Assembly: GCF_013376045.1 (NCBI RefSeq)
Contig: NZ_JABMJG010000010.1
Location: 289,676 to 353,675, forward strand
Length of the DNA: 64,000 nucleotides
Origin: Variovorax sp. SG517
GTDB lineage: Bacteria > Pseudomonadota > Gammaproteobacteria > Burkholderiales > Burkholderiaceae_C
Direction: 5' to 3'
How positions within the stretch are numbered: position 1 is the first letter of the stretch; each line of letters opens with the position of its first letter. Position numbers and translations under genes: made by a program. Of this stretch, positions 53,602 to 62,705 are shown piece after piece. The notes beneath the pieces were generated by a model. That model was not told the origin of the DNA. It saw nothing but the letters and a program-made list of their open reading frames with translations, and made no database searches.

Positions 53602-56600
53602 ATGAACATCTCGGAACTCTGCATCCGCCGTCCGGCGATGACGGTGCTGCTGTCCGCCGCCGTGGTGGTCATCGGCATCTTCGCGTACTTCAGCATCCCC
53701 GTCGCCGCGCTGCCCAGCTACAACACGCCGGTCATCAACGTCAACGCGCAGCTGCCCGGCGCCAGCCCGGACACCATGGCGTCCTCGGTGGCGCTGCCGC
53801 TGGAAAAGCAGTTCTCGACCATCCCGGGCCTGCAGACCATCAGCTCGGTGAACACGCAGGGCGTGACTTCGCTCACGCTCGAATTCGTCAGCAGCCGCGA
53901 CATCGACGCCGCCGCCGTCGACGTGCAGGCCGCGCTGCTGCGCGCCCAGCGCCAGCTGCCGCAGGAGCTGACGCAGCTGCCTTCGTACCGCAAGGTGAAT
54001 CCGGCCGACGCGCCGGTGCTGTTCATCGCGCTGATCTCGCCGTCGATGAACCCGTCGGAGCTCAACGATTACGCCGAGAACCTCATCTCGCCCACGCTCT
54101 CGACCATCGACGGCGTGGCGCAGGTGGGTGTGTACGGGCGCAAGGCCTTCGCGGTGCGCATCAAGGCCAACGCCGATTTGCTCAACGCGCGCAACATCAC
54201 GCTCGACGAGCTGGCCAAGGCGGTGAACACGGCCAACGCCAACACGCCGGTCGGCGTGCTCGACGGCCCGCGCCAGACGCTCACCATCCAGGCCAACCGC
54301 CAGCTCATGAAGGCGGCCGATTTCGCCAAGCTGATCGTCGGCCAGCGCAACGGCTCGCCGGTGCGGCTCGACGAGGTGGCGACCATCGAGGACAGCTTCG
54401 AATCGGTGAAGACCGCCAGCAGCTTCAACGGACAGGACTCCATCTCGCTGGCCGTGCAGCGCCAGCCCAACGCCAACACCGTGCAGGTGGTCGATGCCGT
54501 GCGTGCGCTGATCCCGCGCTTCAAGGCGGAGCTGCCGCAGTCGGTCGAGATCCAGATGGTGAACGACCGCTCCATCTCCATCCGCGAGGCGGTGCACGAC
54601 GTGCAGCTCACGCTGCTGGGCACGATCGCGCTGGTGGTGCTGGTGATCTTCCTGTTCCTGCACCGGCTGGTGGCCACGCTCATTCCGGCCGCGACCATCC
54701 CGATTTCGCTGATCGGCGCGGTGGCGCTGCTCTACGCCTTCGGCTACAGCCTCGACAACATCTCGCTGCTGGGCATCACGCTCGCGGTGGGCCTGGTGGT
54801 GGACGACGCGATCGTGGTGCTGGAAAACATCATGCGCTACGTCGAGAAAGGCATGGACCCGTTCGCCGCCGCGCTGCGTGGTGCGCGCGAGGTGGGCTTC
54901 ACCATCGTGTCGATCTCGATCTCGCTGGTGGCCGTGTTCATCCCGATCTTCTTCATGCCGGGCGTGATCGGCCTGCTGTTCCACGAGTTCGCGGTGGTGG
55001 TGGCGCTGGCGGTGCTGGTGTCGGCCGTGGTGTCGCTCACGCTGGTGCCGATGCTCGCGAGCCGGCTGCTCAAGCAGGTGCCGCGCAAGGAAGGCGCGCT
55101 CGACCACGAGGAAGAGCACCCCGAGCCCGGCACCGCCATCGGCCGTGCCTTCGAGCGCGGCTACCGCAAGGTGCATGCGACCTACATGAGCACGCTGGAC
55201 TGGACGCTGGGTCACCGCAAGGTGATGCTTCTGATGGCGGCGCTCACCTTCGTCATCACCGGCTGGCTGTTCGCGACCATCCCCAAGGGCTTCTTCCCCG
55301 AGGAAGACATCGGCCAGATCCAGATCACCACCGAGGCGGCCGAAGACATCTCCTTCACCGCCATGAAGGCGCTGCAGGACCGCGTGGCCGCCGCGCTCAA
55401 GGACGACCCGAGCGTCGACTACGTGAGCTCCTTCGTCGGCGTGGGCGGGCCCACGGCCACGCAGAATTCCGGCCGCCTGTTCGCGGTGCTCAAGCCGCGC
55501 GGCGAGCGCCCGCAGATGTCGAAGGTGCTCGAATCGCTGCGCCAGCGCTTCCGCGAGATCCCGGGCATCGCCGTGTACATGCAGCCGGTGCAGAACCTGC
55601 GCCTGGGCGGACGCCAGAGCAAGGCGCGCTTCCAGTACACGCTGCAGAGCGTGAACGCGGGCGAGATGGTGCCGTGGGCCACGCGGCTCATGGAGCGCAT
55701 GCGCGCCGACCCCGACTTCCGCGACGTCACCAGCGACTCGCAGAACCGCGGCCTGCAGGCCACGCTAGACATCGATCGCGACAAGGCCGGCGTGCTCGGC
55801 GTGGCGGTGGGCGACCTGCGCACTGCGCTGTACAACGCGTACGGCGACCGCCAGATCGGCAGCATCTACGGCGCGAGCAACACCTATCAGGTGATCCTCT
55901 CGGCTGCCGACAACGACCGCCAGTTCGAGGAAGACGTTTCGCGCCTGTCGGTGCGCAGCACCACCGGCAAGCTGGTGCCGCTGTCGGCCTTCTCGACCGT
56001 CAAGCGCACCGTCGGGCCCACCGCGGTGAACCACCAGGGCCAGCTGCAGGCGGTGACGGTGTCGTTCAACCTCGCGCCCGACGTGCCCCTGGGCAACGCG
56101 ACCGCGAAGATCGACCGCTTCAAGGAAGAGCTGAAGATGCCCGCGTCGATCATCACCACCTACGGCGGCGATGCGGCGGTGTTCCAGAGCTCGCAGTCGA
56201 GCCAGGCCGTGCTGCTGGTGCTGGCGGTGCTGGTCATCTACGTGCTGCTGGGCGTGCTCTACGAGAGCTACATCCACCCCATCACCATCCTGGCGGGCCT
56301 GCCCTCGGCCGCGGTGGGCGCGCTGATCTCGCTGAAGATCTTCGGCTTCGACCTCACGCTGATCGCGACCATCGGCATCCTGCTCTTGATCGGCATCGTG
56401 AAGAAGAACGCGATCATGATGATCGACTTCGCCCTGGAAGCGCAGCGCACCGAGGGCATGAAGCCGGTCGATGCCATCCGCGAAGCCTGCCGGCTGCGCT
56501 TCCGCCCGATCCTGATGACCACGCTGGCCGCGCTCATGGGCGCGTTGCCACTCGCGCTGGGCCTGGGCGCCGGCGCCGAGCTGCGGCAGCCGCTGGGCGT

Positions 56601-56760
56601 GGCCGTGGTGGGCGGGCTGATCTTCTCGCAGGTGATCACGCTGTACATCACGCCGGCGATCTACCTCGCGCTGGACCGCTACAGCGGCACGGGGCCGATG
56701 GTCGATCTGCCGGGAGAGGCGCAGGCAGAGGTGTCGCACTCGCAGCACTCCCACGCCTGA
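53602..56760 (+). CDS. RND multidrug efflux transporter (MdtB/C-like HAE1)
   Basis: A 1052-residue inner-membrane pump with 12 helices and two large periplasmic loops. Proton-relay acids are in GLVVDDAIVVLEN (helix 4). The second half has GIVKKNAIMMIDFALEA and the usual RFRPILMTTLAALMGALPL. It would take substrates from the periplasm or membrane and export them by proton antiport with the adaptor. GGAGG precedes the ATG. Substrates are unknown. C-terminus ends in a His/Ser-rich tail (SHSQHSHA). Confidence 0.93.
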   Translation: MNISELCIRRPAMTVLLSAAVVVIGIFAYFSIPVAALPSYNTPVINVNAQLPGASPDTMASSVALPLEKQFSTIPGLQTISSVNTQGVTSLTLEFVSSRDIDAAAVDVQAALLRAQRQLPQELTQLPSYRKVNPADAPVLFIALISPSMNPSELNDYAENLISPTLSTIDGVAQVGVYGRKAFAVRIKANADLLNARNITLDELAKAVNTANANTPVGVLDGPRQTLTIQANRQLMKAADFAKLIVGQRNGSPVRLDEVATIEDSFESVKTASSFNGQDSISLAVQRQPNANTVQVVDAVRALIPRFKAELPQSVEIQMVNDRSISIREAVHDVQLTLLGTIALVVLVIFLFLHRLVATLIPAATIPISLIGAVALLYAFGYSLDNISLLGITLAVGLVVDDAIVVLENIMRYVEKGMDPFAAALRGAREVGFTIVSISISLVAVFIPIFFMPGVIGLLFHEFAVVVALAVLVSAVVSLTLVPMLASRLLKQVPRKEGALDHEEEHPEPGTAIGRAFERGYRKVHATYMSTLDWTLGHRKVMLLMAALTFVITGWLFATIPKGFFPEEDIGQIQITTEAAEDISFTAMKALQDRVAAALKDDPSVDYVSSFVGVGGPTATQNSGRLFAVLKPRGERPQMSKVLESLRQRFREIPGIAVYMQPVQNLRLGGRQSKARFQYTLQSVNAGEMVPWATRLMERMRADPDFRDVTSDSQNRGLQATLDIDRDKAGVLGVAVGDLRTALYNAYGDRQIGSIYGASNTYQVILSAADNDRQFEEDVSRLSVRSTTGKLVPLSAFSTVKRTVGPTAVNHQGQLQAVTVSFNLAPDVPLGNATAKIDRFKEELKMPASIITTYGGDAAVFQSSQSSQAVLLVLAVLVIYVLLGVLYESYIHPITILAGLPSAAVGALISLKIFGFDLTLIATIGILLLIGIVKKNAIMMIDFALEAQRTEGMKPVDAIREACRLRFRPILMTTLAALMGALPLALGLGAGAELRQPLGVAVVGGLIFSQVITLYITPAIYLALDRYSGTGPMVDLPGEAQAEVSHSQHSHA

Positions 56761-56816
56761 GCCCCGCCGGAGACAAGAAGAGAAGAAGAGGCGGGCTTCG
56801 CGCCCGCGCTCCCTCT

Positions 56817-57458
56817 TCAGGTCGTGGTTTCGTCGAGCGCGTCGCCCACCAAGTGCGCGGTGTCGCTCCAACCCACGAGGCTGAACCCCTCGCTCGTCCA
56901 CAGCATGCGGTTGATGGCCGCGTTGCCGAGCTGCCAGGTGCGCGGCGCCTGCAGTTCCTGGCGGGTGGCTGCGCGGTACAGCACGTCCATCACGCCGCCG
57001 TGCGCCACCAGCACCACCAGTTCGCCCGGATGGCGCGCCGCCAGTTCGGCGGCCACGCCCGTCACGCGGTCGCGGAAGGTCAGGAGGCTTTCGCCGCCCT
57101 CGGGCTCGAATTCGGGGTCGCGCTCGCGCCAGCGCCTGGCTTCCACCGGCAGCGTGGCCTCGATCTCGGCGAAGCTCATGCCCTCGAAGGTTCCGAAGGC
57201 GCGCTCGCGCAGCCGCGGCTCGGGCTGCACGGCCAGGCCGTGGGGCTCGGCGATGGCCTGCGCGGTCTGCCAGGCGCGGGAGAGGTCGCTGGCATAGACG
57301 ACGCCGATGGGCTCGTCGGCCAGCGCGGCGCCCGCGCGCTGCGCCTGCCAGACGCCGGTGGCGTTGAGCCCGATGTCGAGCTGGCCCTGGATGCGGGTGT
57401 CGACGTTCCAGGCGGTCTCGCCGTGGCGAACGGCGATCAGGCGGGTGGGTTCTTCCAT
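56817..57458 (-). CDS. histidine phosphatase family protein (phosphoglycerate mutase-like)
   Basis: A 213-residue enzyme with the RHG motif AVRHGETAWNVDTRIQGQ (catalytic His), a second Arg in ASDLSRAWQTA, RERAFGTFEGMS, and the second His in VAHGGVMDVL. These are typical of CobC/GpmB-like phosphatases rather than of glycolytic mutase. Substrate unknown. TAAAAT is seven bases before the ATG and there is no ribosome-binding site. Confidence 0.88.
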   Translation of the reverse strand: MEEPTRLIAVRHGETAWNVDTRIQGQLDIGLNATGVWQAQRAGAALADEPIGVVYASDLSRAWQTAQAIAEPHGLAVQPEPRLRERAFGTFEGMSFAEIEATLPVEARRWRERDPEFEPEGGESLLTFRDRVTGVAAELAARHPGELVVLVAHGGVMDVLYRAATRQELQAPRTWQLGNAAINRMLWTSEGFSLVGWSDTAHLVGDALDETTT

Positions 57459-57465
57459 CCGGGGA

Positions 57466-57471
57466 ATTTTA
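57466..57471 (-). promoter_or_regulatory. -10-like hexamer of the histidine phosphatase gene
   Basis: TAAAAT on the minus strand, seven bases before the ATG. Predicted leaderless start. Confidence 0.45.
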
Positions 57472-57478
57472 AAAGCCG

Positions 57479-58105
57479 CTATTTCCGGGCCTGCTGAGCC
57501 GTCGGCAGCTCGATGTTGACCCGGCGCTCGCCCTGCGGCGGGTTCGGGAAGCCCTGCAGCGCCGCCTGGAACATCACCGGCAGGATCGCCGCGCTCGAGG
57601 TGTAGGGGCCGTCGTTGCGCGCGCGGGTCTCGTAGACCACGCGGTTGGTGCCGGCCTCGCGCAGCACGATGCTTACCTCGCGCTCGTACCAGGGGTTGGC
57701 AGGCGGCGCGAACACCGGGCCGCCATACCAGCCGCCGCCGTACCAGCGCCGGCCGTAGTAGCCATAGCCGCCGTAGCCGTAGCCCCAGGGGCCGTTGTAG
57801 AGCCACGGATCGGCCCAGGGCGAGAGGCCGGCCGTCACGCGCGCGCCGATCTGCGCGGTGTACTGGGCCTTGGCGTCGTCGCGGCGCAGGCCGACTTGGT
57901 CGAGCGCCGCGCCGGCCATGGCTTCGAGCGATTCCTGCCGCGCGCCGTCGGCCTGCTGCGAGGGCAGGCGGTCGAAGCGGTAGGTGGCGCCGGGCGCGAT
58001 GGCGCCGGGGGAGGCGAAGCTCTTCACGTCGCTGTCGACCACCCAGGAGGTGGCGCAGCCCGTCAGGCTGGCGGCAAGAAGAAGAGCCGAGAACGCAGAT
58101 TTCAT
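57479..58105 (-). CDS. DUF4136 lipoprotein
   Basis: A 208-residue lipoprotein with signal ending SLTGC and lipidated C17. The DUF4136 domain runs from about residue 20 to 185 with a Gly/Tyr/Trp-rich loop (YGYGGYGYYGRRWYGGGWYG) in the middle. Envelope, function unknown. GGAG six bases upstream marks the start. It lies 20 bp upstream of the phosphatase gene and downstream of ttcA. Confidence 0.86.
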   Translation of the reverse strand: MKSAFSALLLAASLTGCATSWVVDSDVKSFASPGAIAPGATYRFDRLPSQQADGARQESLEAMAGAALDQVGLRRDDAKAQYTAQIGARVTAGLSPWADPWLYNGPWGYGYGGYGYYGRRWYGGGWYGGPVFAPPANPWYEREVSIVLREAGTNRVVYETRARNDGPYTSSAAILPVMFQAALQGFPNPPQGERRVNIELPTAQQARK

Positions 58106-58151
58106 GAGGGTCTCCGGGCACTGGTGCCCCAAATTCCCCTGGGTTGCCCGT

Positions 58152-59096
58152 TCAGCCCTGGACGATGCGCAGGGCGGCAGGTGCCTGGGAGAGCAGATCG
58201 AAGGAAGGCGGATCGAAGGCCTTGTCGCCCTCGTCGTCCGCCACGCCGGTCGCCTTCAGACCCTTGAAGTCGTGCCGCGTTCCGTCGAGCAGGTGCGAAG
58301 GCACCACGTTCTGCAGCGCGGTGAACATGTTCTCCACGCGGCCGGGATATTTCTTGTCCCATTCGCGCAGCATTTCGCCCACCTGCTTGCGCTGCAGGTT
58401 CTCCTGGCTGCCGCACAGCGTGCACGGAATGATCGGAAACTCGCGGTGCTGGGCCCAGCGGATGGTGTCCTTCTCCGACACGTAGGCCAGCGGGCGGATC
58501 ACCACGTGCCTGCCGTCGTCGCTCACCAGCTTGGGCGGCATGCTCTTGAGCTTGCCGGCGAAGAACATGTTGAGGAAGAAGGTCTGCAGCATGTCGTCGC
58601 GGTGGTGGCCCAGCGCGACCTTGGTGGCGCCCAGCTCGTCGGCCACGCGGTAGAGGATGCCGCGGCGCAGCCGGCTGCACAGGCCGCAGGTGGTCTTGCC
58701 CTCGGGAATCACGCGCTTGACGATGCTGTAGGTGTCCTGGTTCTCGATGTGGAAGTCCACGCCCAGCTCGCTCAGGTACCTGGGCAGCACCTCCTCGGGA
58801 AAGCCGGGCTGCTTCTGGTCGAGGTTGACCGCGACGATGTCGAAGTGGATGGGCGCGCGCGCCTTCAGCTTGAGCAGGATGTCGAGCAGCGCGTAGCTGT
58901 CCTTGCCGCCCGAGACGCACACCATGACCTTGTCGCCCTCTTCGATCATGTTGTAGTCGACGATGGCTTTGCCGACTTCGCGGCACAGGCGCTTCTCGAG
59001 CTTGTGCGTCTCGCGCTCGATCTTCATGGAATTGGCGGGAGAGGGAGCGGTGGCGTCGGCGGTGGCGGGCGCCTCGTCGATCCAGACGGCGTTCAT
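58152..59096 (-). CDS. ttcA: tRNA 2-thiocytidine biosynthesis protein TtcA
   Basis: A 314-residue PP-loop ATPase that thiolates C32 of certain tRNAs. The ATP loop is SGGKDS (62-67); iron-sulfur cysteines are C137 and C140 (CGLC) and C225 and C228 (CTLC). GHHRDDMLQTFFLNMFF is a family hallmark. Length matches the family with a short N-terminal extension. With MiaB in the same window, two tRNA sulfur-modification enzymes are close together. Confidence 0.95.
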   Translation of the reverse strand: MNAVWIDEAPATADATAPSPANSMKIERETHKLEKRLCREVGKAIVDYNMIEEGDKVMVCVSGGKDSYALLDILLKLKARAPIHFDIVAVNLDQKQPGFPEEVLPRYLSELGVDFHIENQDTYSIVKRVIPEGKTTCGLCSRLRRGILYRVADELGATKVALGHHRDDMLQTFFLNMFFAGKLKSMPPKLVSDDGRHVVIRPLAYVSEKDTIRWAQHREFPIIPCTLCGSQENLQRKQVGEMLREWDKKYPGRVENMFTALQNVVPSHLLDGTRHDFKGLKATGVADDEGDKAFDPPSFDLLSQAPAALRIVQG

Positions 59097-59163
59097 GGGC
59101 AGGCTGCTTCGGGGAGTCGGGGGAAGGGGGTGATTGTCCCCGATCCCCATTTCACCTGCCATG

Positions 59164-60156
59164 TCACCCGTCATCTCGCCTGTCATCCGGCCCATTTCCC
59201 GGGGCTCCCGCCGCGGGGATCGGGCTTTCCGGAAAGGCCTGCCGCATCGCCTCCACGAAGAGCCGCAGCCTCGCTGGATAGAAGCGCGCATACGGATACA
59301 CGATGTACACCGGCGCCGGCACACCGCGCCATCGGGGTGCGAGGTGCACCAGCCGGCCCGCCTCCAGCTCCCCGGTCAGCATCCAGGCCGACGACACCCC
59401 GACGCCCGCGCCCAGCACGGCCGCGCTGCGCAGGGCGTAGAGGCTGTCGGTGATCATGCGAGGGCGTATCGGCACCCGGTACACCTCGCCCGTGCCCTCG
59501 TGCGTGAACACCGCCTCGGTCCGGTAGAAATTGCGCGCCGCCAGCCAGGGCAGGGCTTCGAGCTCGGCGGGGTGCGCCGGCACCGGCGTGCCGGCCCCGA
59601 AGAGCGACGGCGCCCCGACCGCGATGCGAGGAACGTCGAAGAGGCGGATCGCCACGGCGTTGGGGTCCGTCACCTCGCCCACGCGAATCGCGCAGTCGAC
59701 GCCCTCGGCGATGAAATCGGGCGTGTCGTCATGCGGGCTGTCGTGCAGCAGCCATTCGACCGTCACCTGCGGATGGCGCTTCAGATAGGCGGCCAGCGGC
59801 CCGACCAGCAGCTGCTGCCCGAAGGCGTGCGGCACCACCACGCGCAGCCGCCCCTCGGGCTGGTCGCCGACGCCGCGCAACTCGGCCTCGAAGGCGCCCC
59901 AGCTCAGGATCAGCTCCTTGGCGCGGTCGAAGCAGCGCTCGCCGTCTTCCGTGAGCTTCATCGCGTGGGTGGACCGCTGCAGCAGCCGCACGCCCAGCGA
60001 GCGTTCGAGCGCCTGCAGGCGGCGGCTCACGGTGGGCTGGGTGGTGCCCATCTGGGCGGCGGCGGCCGACAGGCTGCCGGCCTCGACGATGCGAACGAAG
60101 GTCTGCATCAGCTCGATGCGGTCGGCCGGGGGAGGGGGCGGGAGAAGCGTGGCCAT
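59164..60156 (-). CDS. LysR-family transcriptional regulator
   Basis: A 330-residue regulator. The HTH (about 15-72) has LSAAAAQMGTTQPTVSRRLQ; the effector domain covers 100-300 and includes FDVPRIAVGAPSLFGAG. It belongs to the CrgA/AaeR-like branch by its VRIVEAGSLSAAA start. It is divergent from an MFS transporter with 100 bp between, and a LysR-type palindrome lies just upstream of its start, so it very likely controls that transporter. Confidence 0.88.
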   Translation of the reverse strand: MATLLPPPPPADRIELMQTFVRIVEAGSLSAAAAQMGTTQPTVSRRLQALERSLGVRLLQRSTHAMKLTEDGERCFDRAKELILSWGAFEAELRGVGDQPEGRLRVVVPHAFGQQLLVGPLAAYLKRHPQVTVEWLLHDSPHDDTPDFIAEGVDCAIRVGEVTDPNAVAIRLFDVPRIAVGAPSLFGAGTPVPAHPAELEALPWLAARNFYRTEAVFTHEGTGEVYRVPIRPRMITDSLYALRSAAVLGAGVGVSSAWMLTGELEAGRLVHLAPRWRGVPAPVYIVYPYARFYPARLRLFVEAMRQAFPESPIPAAGAPGNGPDDRRDDG

Positions 60157-60158
60157 GC

Positions 60159-60183
60159 GTCGAGCGTATATCAATTGTTCGAC
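60159..60183. promoter_or_regulatory. LysR-type operator between regulator and MFS gene
   Basis: GTCGAGC-N11-GTTCGAC, 7-bp arms with one mismatch and the T-N11-A-like spacing of LysR boxes, centred three bases upstream of the regulator ATG. Confidence 0.6.
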
Positions 60184-60256
60184 CCGCAGGGCTACCTTCA
60201 GAGGGAAGCAGCTCGCAAACTCCAGCCCTCGCTTCTCGAAACCAAGGGTTTACACC

Positions 60257-61489
60257 ATGTCTTCCATTCAAAAAGCGCATGAAAAGCTGCCCGGATCGCT
60301 GATCCTGCTGCTGGCGGCCAGCGCCGGCTTCGGCGTCGCGGCGCTCTACTACAGCCAGCCCATGCTGGGCGTGCTCGGCCCCGACATCGGCGCCTCCGCC
60401 CGCTCCGTGGGCTTCGTGCCCACGCTCACGCAGCTGGGCTATGCGCTCGGCATCCTGCTGCTCGCGCCGCTGGGCGACCGCTTCGACCGGCGCCGCATCA
60501 TCCTCGCCAAGGCCTCGGTGCTGGTGCTCGCGCTGCTGGGCGCGGCCTTCTCGCCCTCGGTCGCACCGCTGCTGGCCGCGAGCCTCGTCATCGGCCTGGC
60601 GGCAACGCTGGCGCAGGACGTGGTGCCGGCCGCCGCCACGCTGGCGCCCGAGGCGCATCGCGGCCGGATCGTCGGCACGGTGATGACCGGGCTGCTGCTG
60701 GGCATCCTGCTGTCGCGCGTGCTTGCCGGTTTCGTGGCCGAGCACTTCGGCTGGCGCGCGATGTTCGTCGTCGCGGCCGTGAGCATCGCGCTCATCGGCG
60801 TGGCCGCGGCGCGCGGGCTGCCGCGCCTGCGCCCGACCACGCACCTGGGCTACGGCGCGCTGCTGGGCTCGCTGGCCGGCCTGTGGAAGCGCCACGGCGC
60901 GCTGCGCCGCGCGACCTTCGCGCAGGCCCTGCTGTCGGTGGGCTTCAGCGCCTTCTGGTCGACGCTGGCCGTGATGCTGCATGGTGCGCCGTTCCACCTG
61001 GGCAGCGCGGCCGCCGGCGCCTTCGGTCTGGCCGGTGCGGCGGGTGCGCTGGCCGCGCCGATCGCGGGGCGCCTTGCCGACCGTCGCGGGCCCGAGCTGG
61101 TGATCCGCATGGGCGCCGCGCTGGTCGCCGTGTCGTTCGCCGCGATGCTGTTCGCACCGCTGCTGGCCACGCCCGCCGCGCGGCTGGGGCTGATCGTGGT
61201 CGCCGCCATCGGCTTCGACTTCGGCCTGCAGGCCGCGCTGATCGCGCACCAGACGGTTGTCTACGGCATCGACCCCGGCGCACGCAGCCGGCTCAATGCG
61301 GTGTTCTTCACGGGTGTGTTCGTCGGCATGGCCACGGGCTCCGCGCTGGGTGCCCTGGTGCTTGCGCAGTGGGGATGGCCGGGCGTTGCGGCGATGGCCT
61401 CGGTATCGGCGCTCGGCGCGCTGGCGGTGCGGATGAGGCCAGCCGCTTCCAAGAAGAAGACAGCCGTTGCCTGTGGCTCGGCTGCCTGA
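60257..61489 (+). CDS. MFS transporter (DHA1-like)
   Basis: A 410-residue protein with 12 predicted helices. The A-motif is LAPLGDRFDRRRI between helices 2 and 3, repeated in weak form in the second half (IAGRLADRRGPEL). The first helix has YYSQPMLGVLG. Typical of exporters for drugs or small organic compounds; the substrate is unknown. The gene is divergent from its likely LysR regulator. Confidence 0.88.
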   Translation: MSSIQKAHEKLPGSLILLLAASAGFGVAALYYSQPMLGVLGPDIGASARSVGFVPTLTQLGYALGILLLAPLGDRFDRRRIILAKASVLVLALLGAAFSPSVAPLLAASLVIGLAATLAQDVVPAAATLAPEAHRGRIVGTVMTGLLLGILLSRVLAGFVAEHFGWRAMFVVAAVSIALIGVAAARGLPRLRPTTHLGYGALLGSLAGLWKRHGALRRATFAQALLSVGFSAFWSTLAVMLHGAPFHLGSAAAGAFGLAGAAGALAAPIAGRLADRRGPELVIRMGAALVAVSFAAMLFAPLLATPAARLGLIVVAAIGFDFGLQAALIAHQTVVYGIDPGARSRLNAVFFTGVFVGMATGSALGALVLAQWGWPGVAAMASVSALGALAVRMRPAASKKKTAVACGSAA

Positions 61490-61516
61490 AGTGCAGTGGC
61501 AAGGGCTAGCGGTGGC

Positions 61517-61891
61517 TCACCACTCGCCGGCTTCCATGCGGATCGCCACCTCGCAGTCGTCGAAGATCTCGAGCTTGGCGATCTTCACGCGCACGCCCAG
61601 CACGCCGGGCAGCTGCAACAGGCGCTGCGCCAGCTTGCCGATCAGGCTCTCCAGCAGGTTGACGTGCTCGGCGGTGCACTCGTCGATGATGATGCGGCGC
61701 ACCTTGCGGTAGTCGAGCACGTGGAAGATGTCGTCGTCCTGCGGCAGCAGCGGCTGCGGGCCGAGATTGAGCTCGGCGTCGACCAGGATCGGCTGGGGCG
61801 CCGTTTTTTCCTGCTCTAGGATGCCCAGGTTGGCGTCGAAGCGCAGGCCCTGGAGGGTGAGTGTCTGGTGGCCGTGCGAGGGTGTGGACAT
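61517..61891 (-). CDS. folB: dihydroneopterin aldolase-like protein (FolB)
   Basis: A 124-residue protein of the FolB/FolX tunnel fold: LQGLRFDANLGILEQEKTAP at the start, then DYRKVRRIIIDECTAEHVNLLE with the catalytic-type Glu, and a final beta strand EVAIRMEAG. It acts in folate synthesis or is a related pterin epimerase; the short sequence does not decide. It is 11 bp downstream of the FolM-like SDR, a common pteridine pair. Confidence 0.85.
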   Translation of the reverse strand: MSTPSHGHQTLTLQGLRFDANLGILEQEKTAPQPILVDAELNLGPQPLLPQDDDIFHVLDYRKVRRIIIDECTAEHVNLLESLIGKLAQRLLQLPGVLGVRVKIAKLEIFDDCEVAIRMEAGEW

Positions 61892-61902
61892 GGTGGATGG
61901 GC

Positions 61903-62682
61903 TCACATGAGCGAGAAATCGCGCTCGAATTTCATCAGGTGCTGGCCGCCGTCCACCAGCAGCGTGGTGCCGGTGATCGAGCGGTTCTCCAGCGCGAACT
62001 TCACCGTGGCGGCCACGTCCTGCGCCGTGGAGGAGCGGCCCAGCGGCGAGAGCTTGTGCAGCTGTGCGAACTTGTCGTCGTCGAGCATGTGGCTCGCCAG
62101 CGTGAGGCCGGGCGCCACGCCCACCACGCGCACGCGCGGCGCCAGTGCCAGCGCCAGCAGCGGCGTCGCGGCTTCGAGGGCCGCCTTGGAAAGCGTGTAG
62201 CTCAGGAAGTCGGGGTTCGGGTTCCAGAGTTTCTGGTCGAGCAGGTGCACGACGGCGCCGTGCGCATCGCGCGCGGCCAGGTGCTCGTGCAGCGCATTCG
62301 CCAGCAGGATGGCCGCGCCGGTGTTGCTGCGCGCATGGCGCTCCATGAGCGCGTAGCCGAAGGTGGAGGCCTCGTCGTGCTCGAAGAGGGCTGCGCTGTG
62401 CACCACCGCATCGATGCCGCGAAAGCGTGCCACCACGCGCGGCAGCAGGGCACGGGTGGCCTGCTCGTCGTCCAGGTCGGCCGCGAACAGGGCCGAATCG
62501 CCCGACAGCGCGGCACAGTCGGCGACGGTCTGCTCGGCCTCGGCGCGCGAGGTCCGATAGTGCACCGCCACCTGCCAGCCGCCCGCGGCCAGTGCGAGCG
62601 CGATCTCGCGGCCGAGCCGGCGGCCCGCGCCCGTGACGAGAACCGTTCGGGGGGAGTTGGATGCGGGGGAGGCGGAGCTCAT
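61903..62682 (-). CDS. SDR oxidoreductase, FolM/pteridine reductase-like
   Basis: A 259-residue short-chain dehydrogenase. The cofactor loop is TGAGRRLGREIA, whose RR pattern is typical of pteridine reductases (FolM/PTR1) with NADPH. The catalytic pair is Y-x3-K in SYTLSKAAL, and the C-terminus has VDGGQHLM. Together with folB it would serve dihydromonapterin or tetrahydrofolate formation. A GTG 33 bases upstream is a possible alternative start. Confidence 0.85.
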   Translation of the reverse strand: MSSASPASNSPRTVLVTGAGRRLGREIALALAAGGWQVAVHYRTSRAEAEQTVADCAALSGDSALFAADLDDEQATRALLPRVVARFRGIDAVVHSAALFEHDEASTFGYALMERHARSNTGAAILLANALHEHLAARDAHGAVVHLLDQKLWNPNPDFLSYTLSKAALEAATPLLALALAPRVRVVGVAPGLTLASHMLDDDKFAQLHKLSPLGRSSTAQDVAATVKFALENRSITGTTLLVDGGQHLMKFERDFSLM

Positions 62683-62705
62683 GCGGGGAGAGGGAGAATG
62701 GCGCT

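Noticed and set aside
56761..56816. Terminator between the RND pump and the histidine phosphatase
   Set aside because: GCGGGC/GCCCGC can pair but lacks a T-run on either strand; too weak to list.
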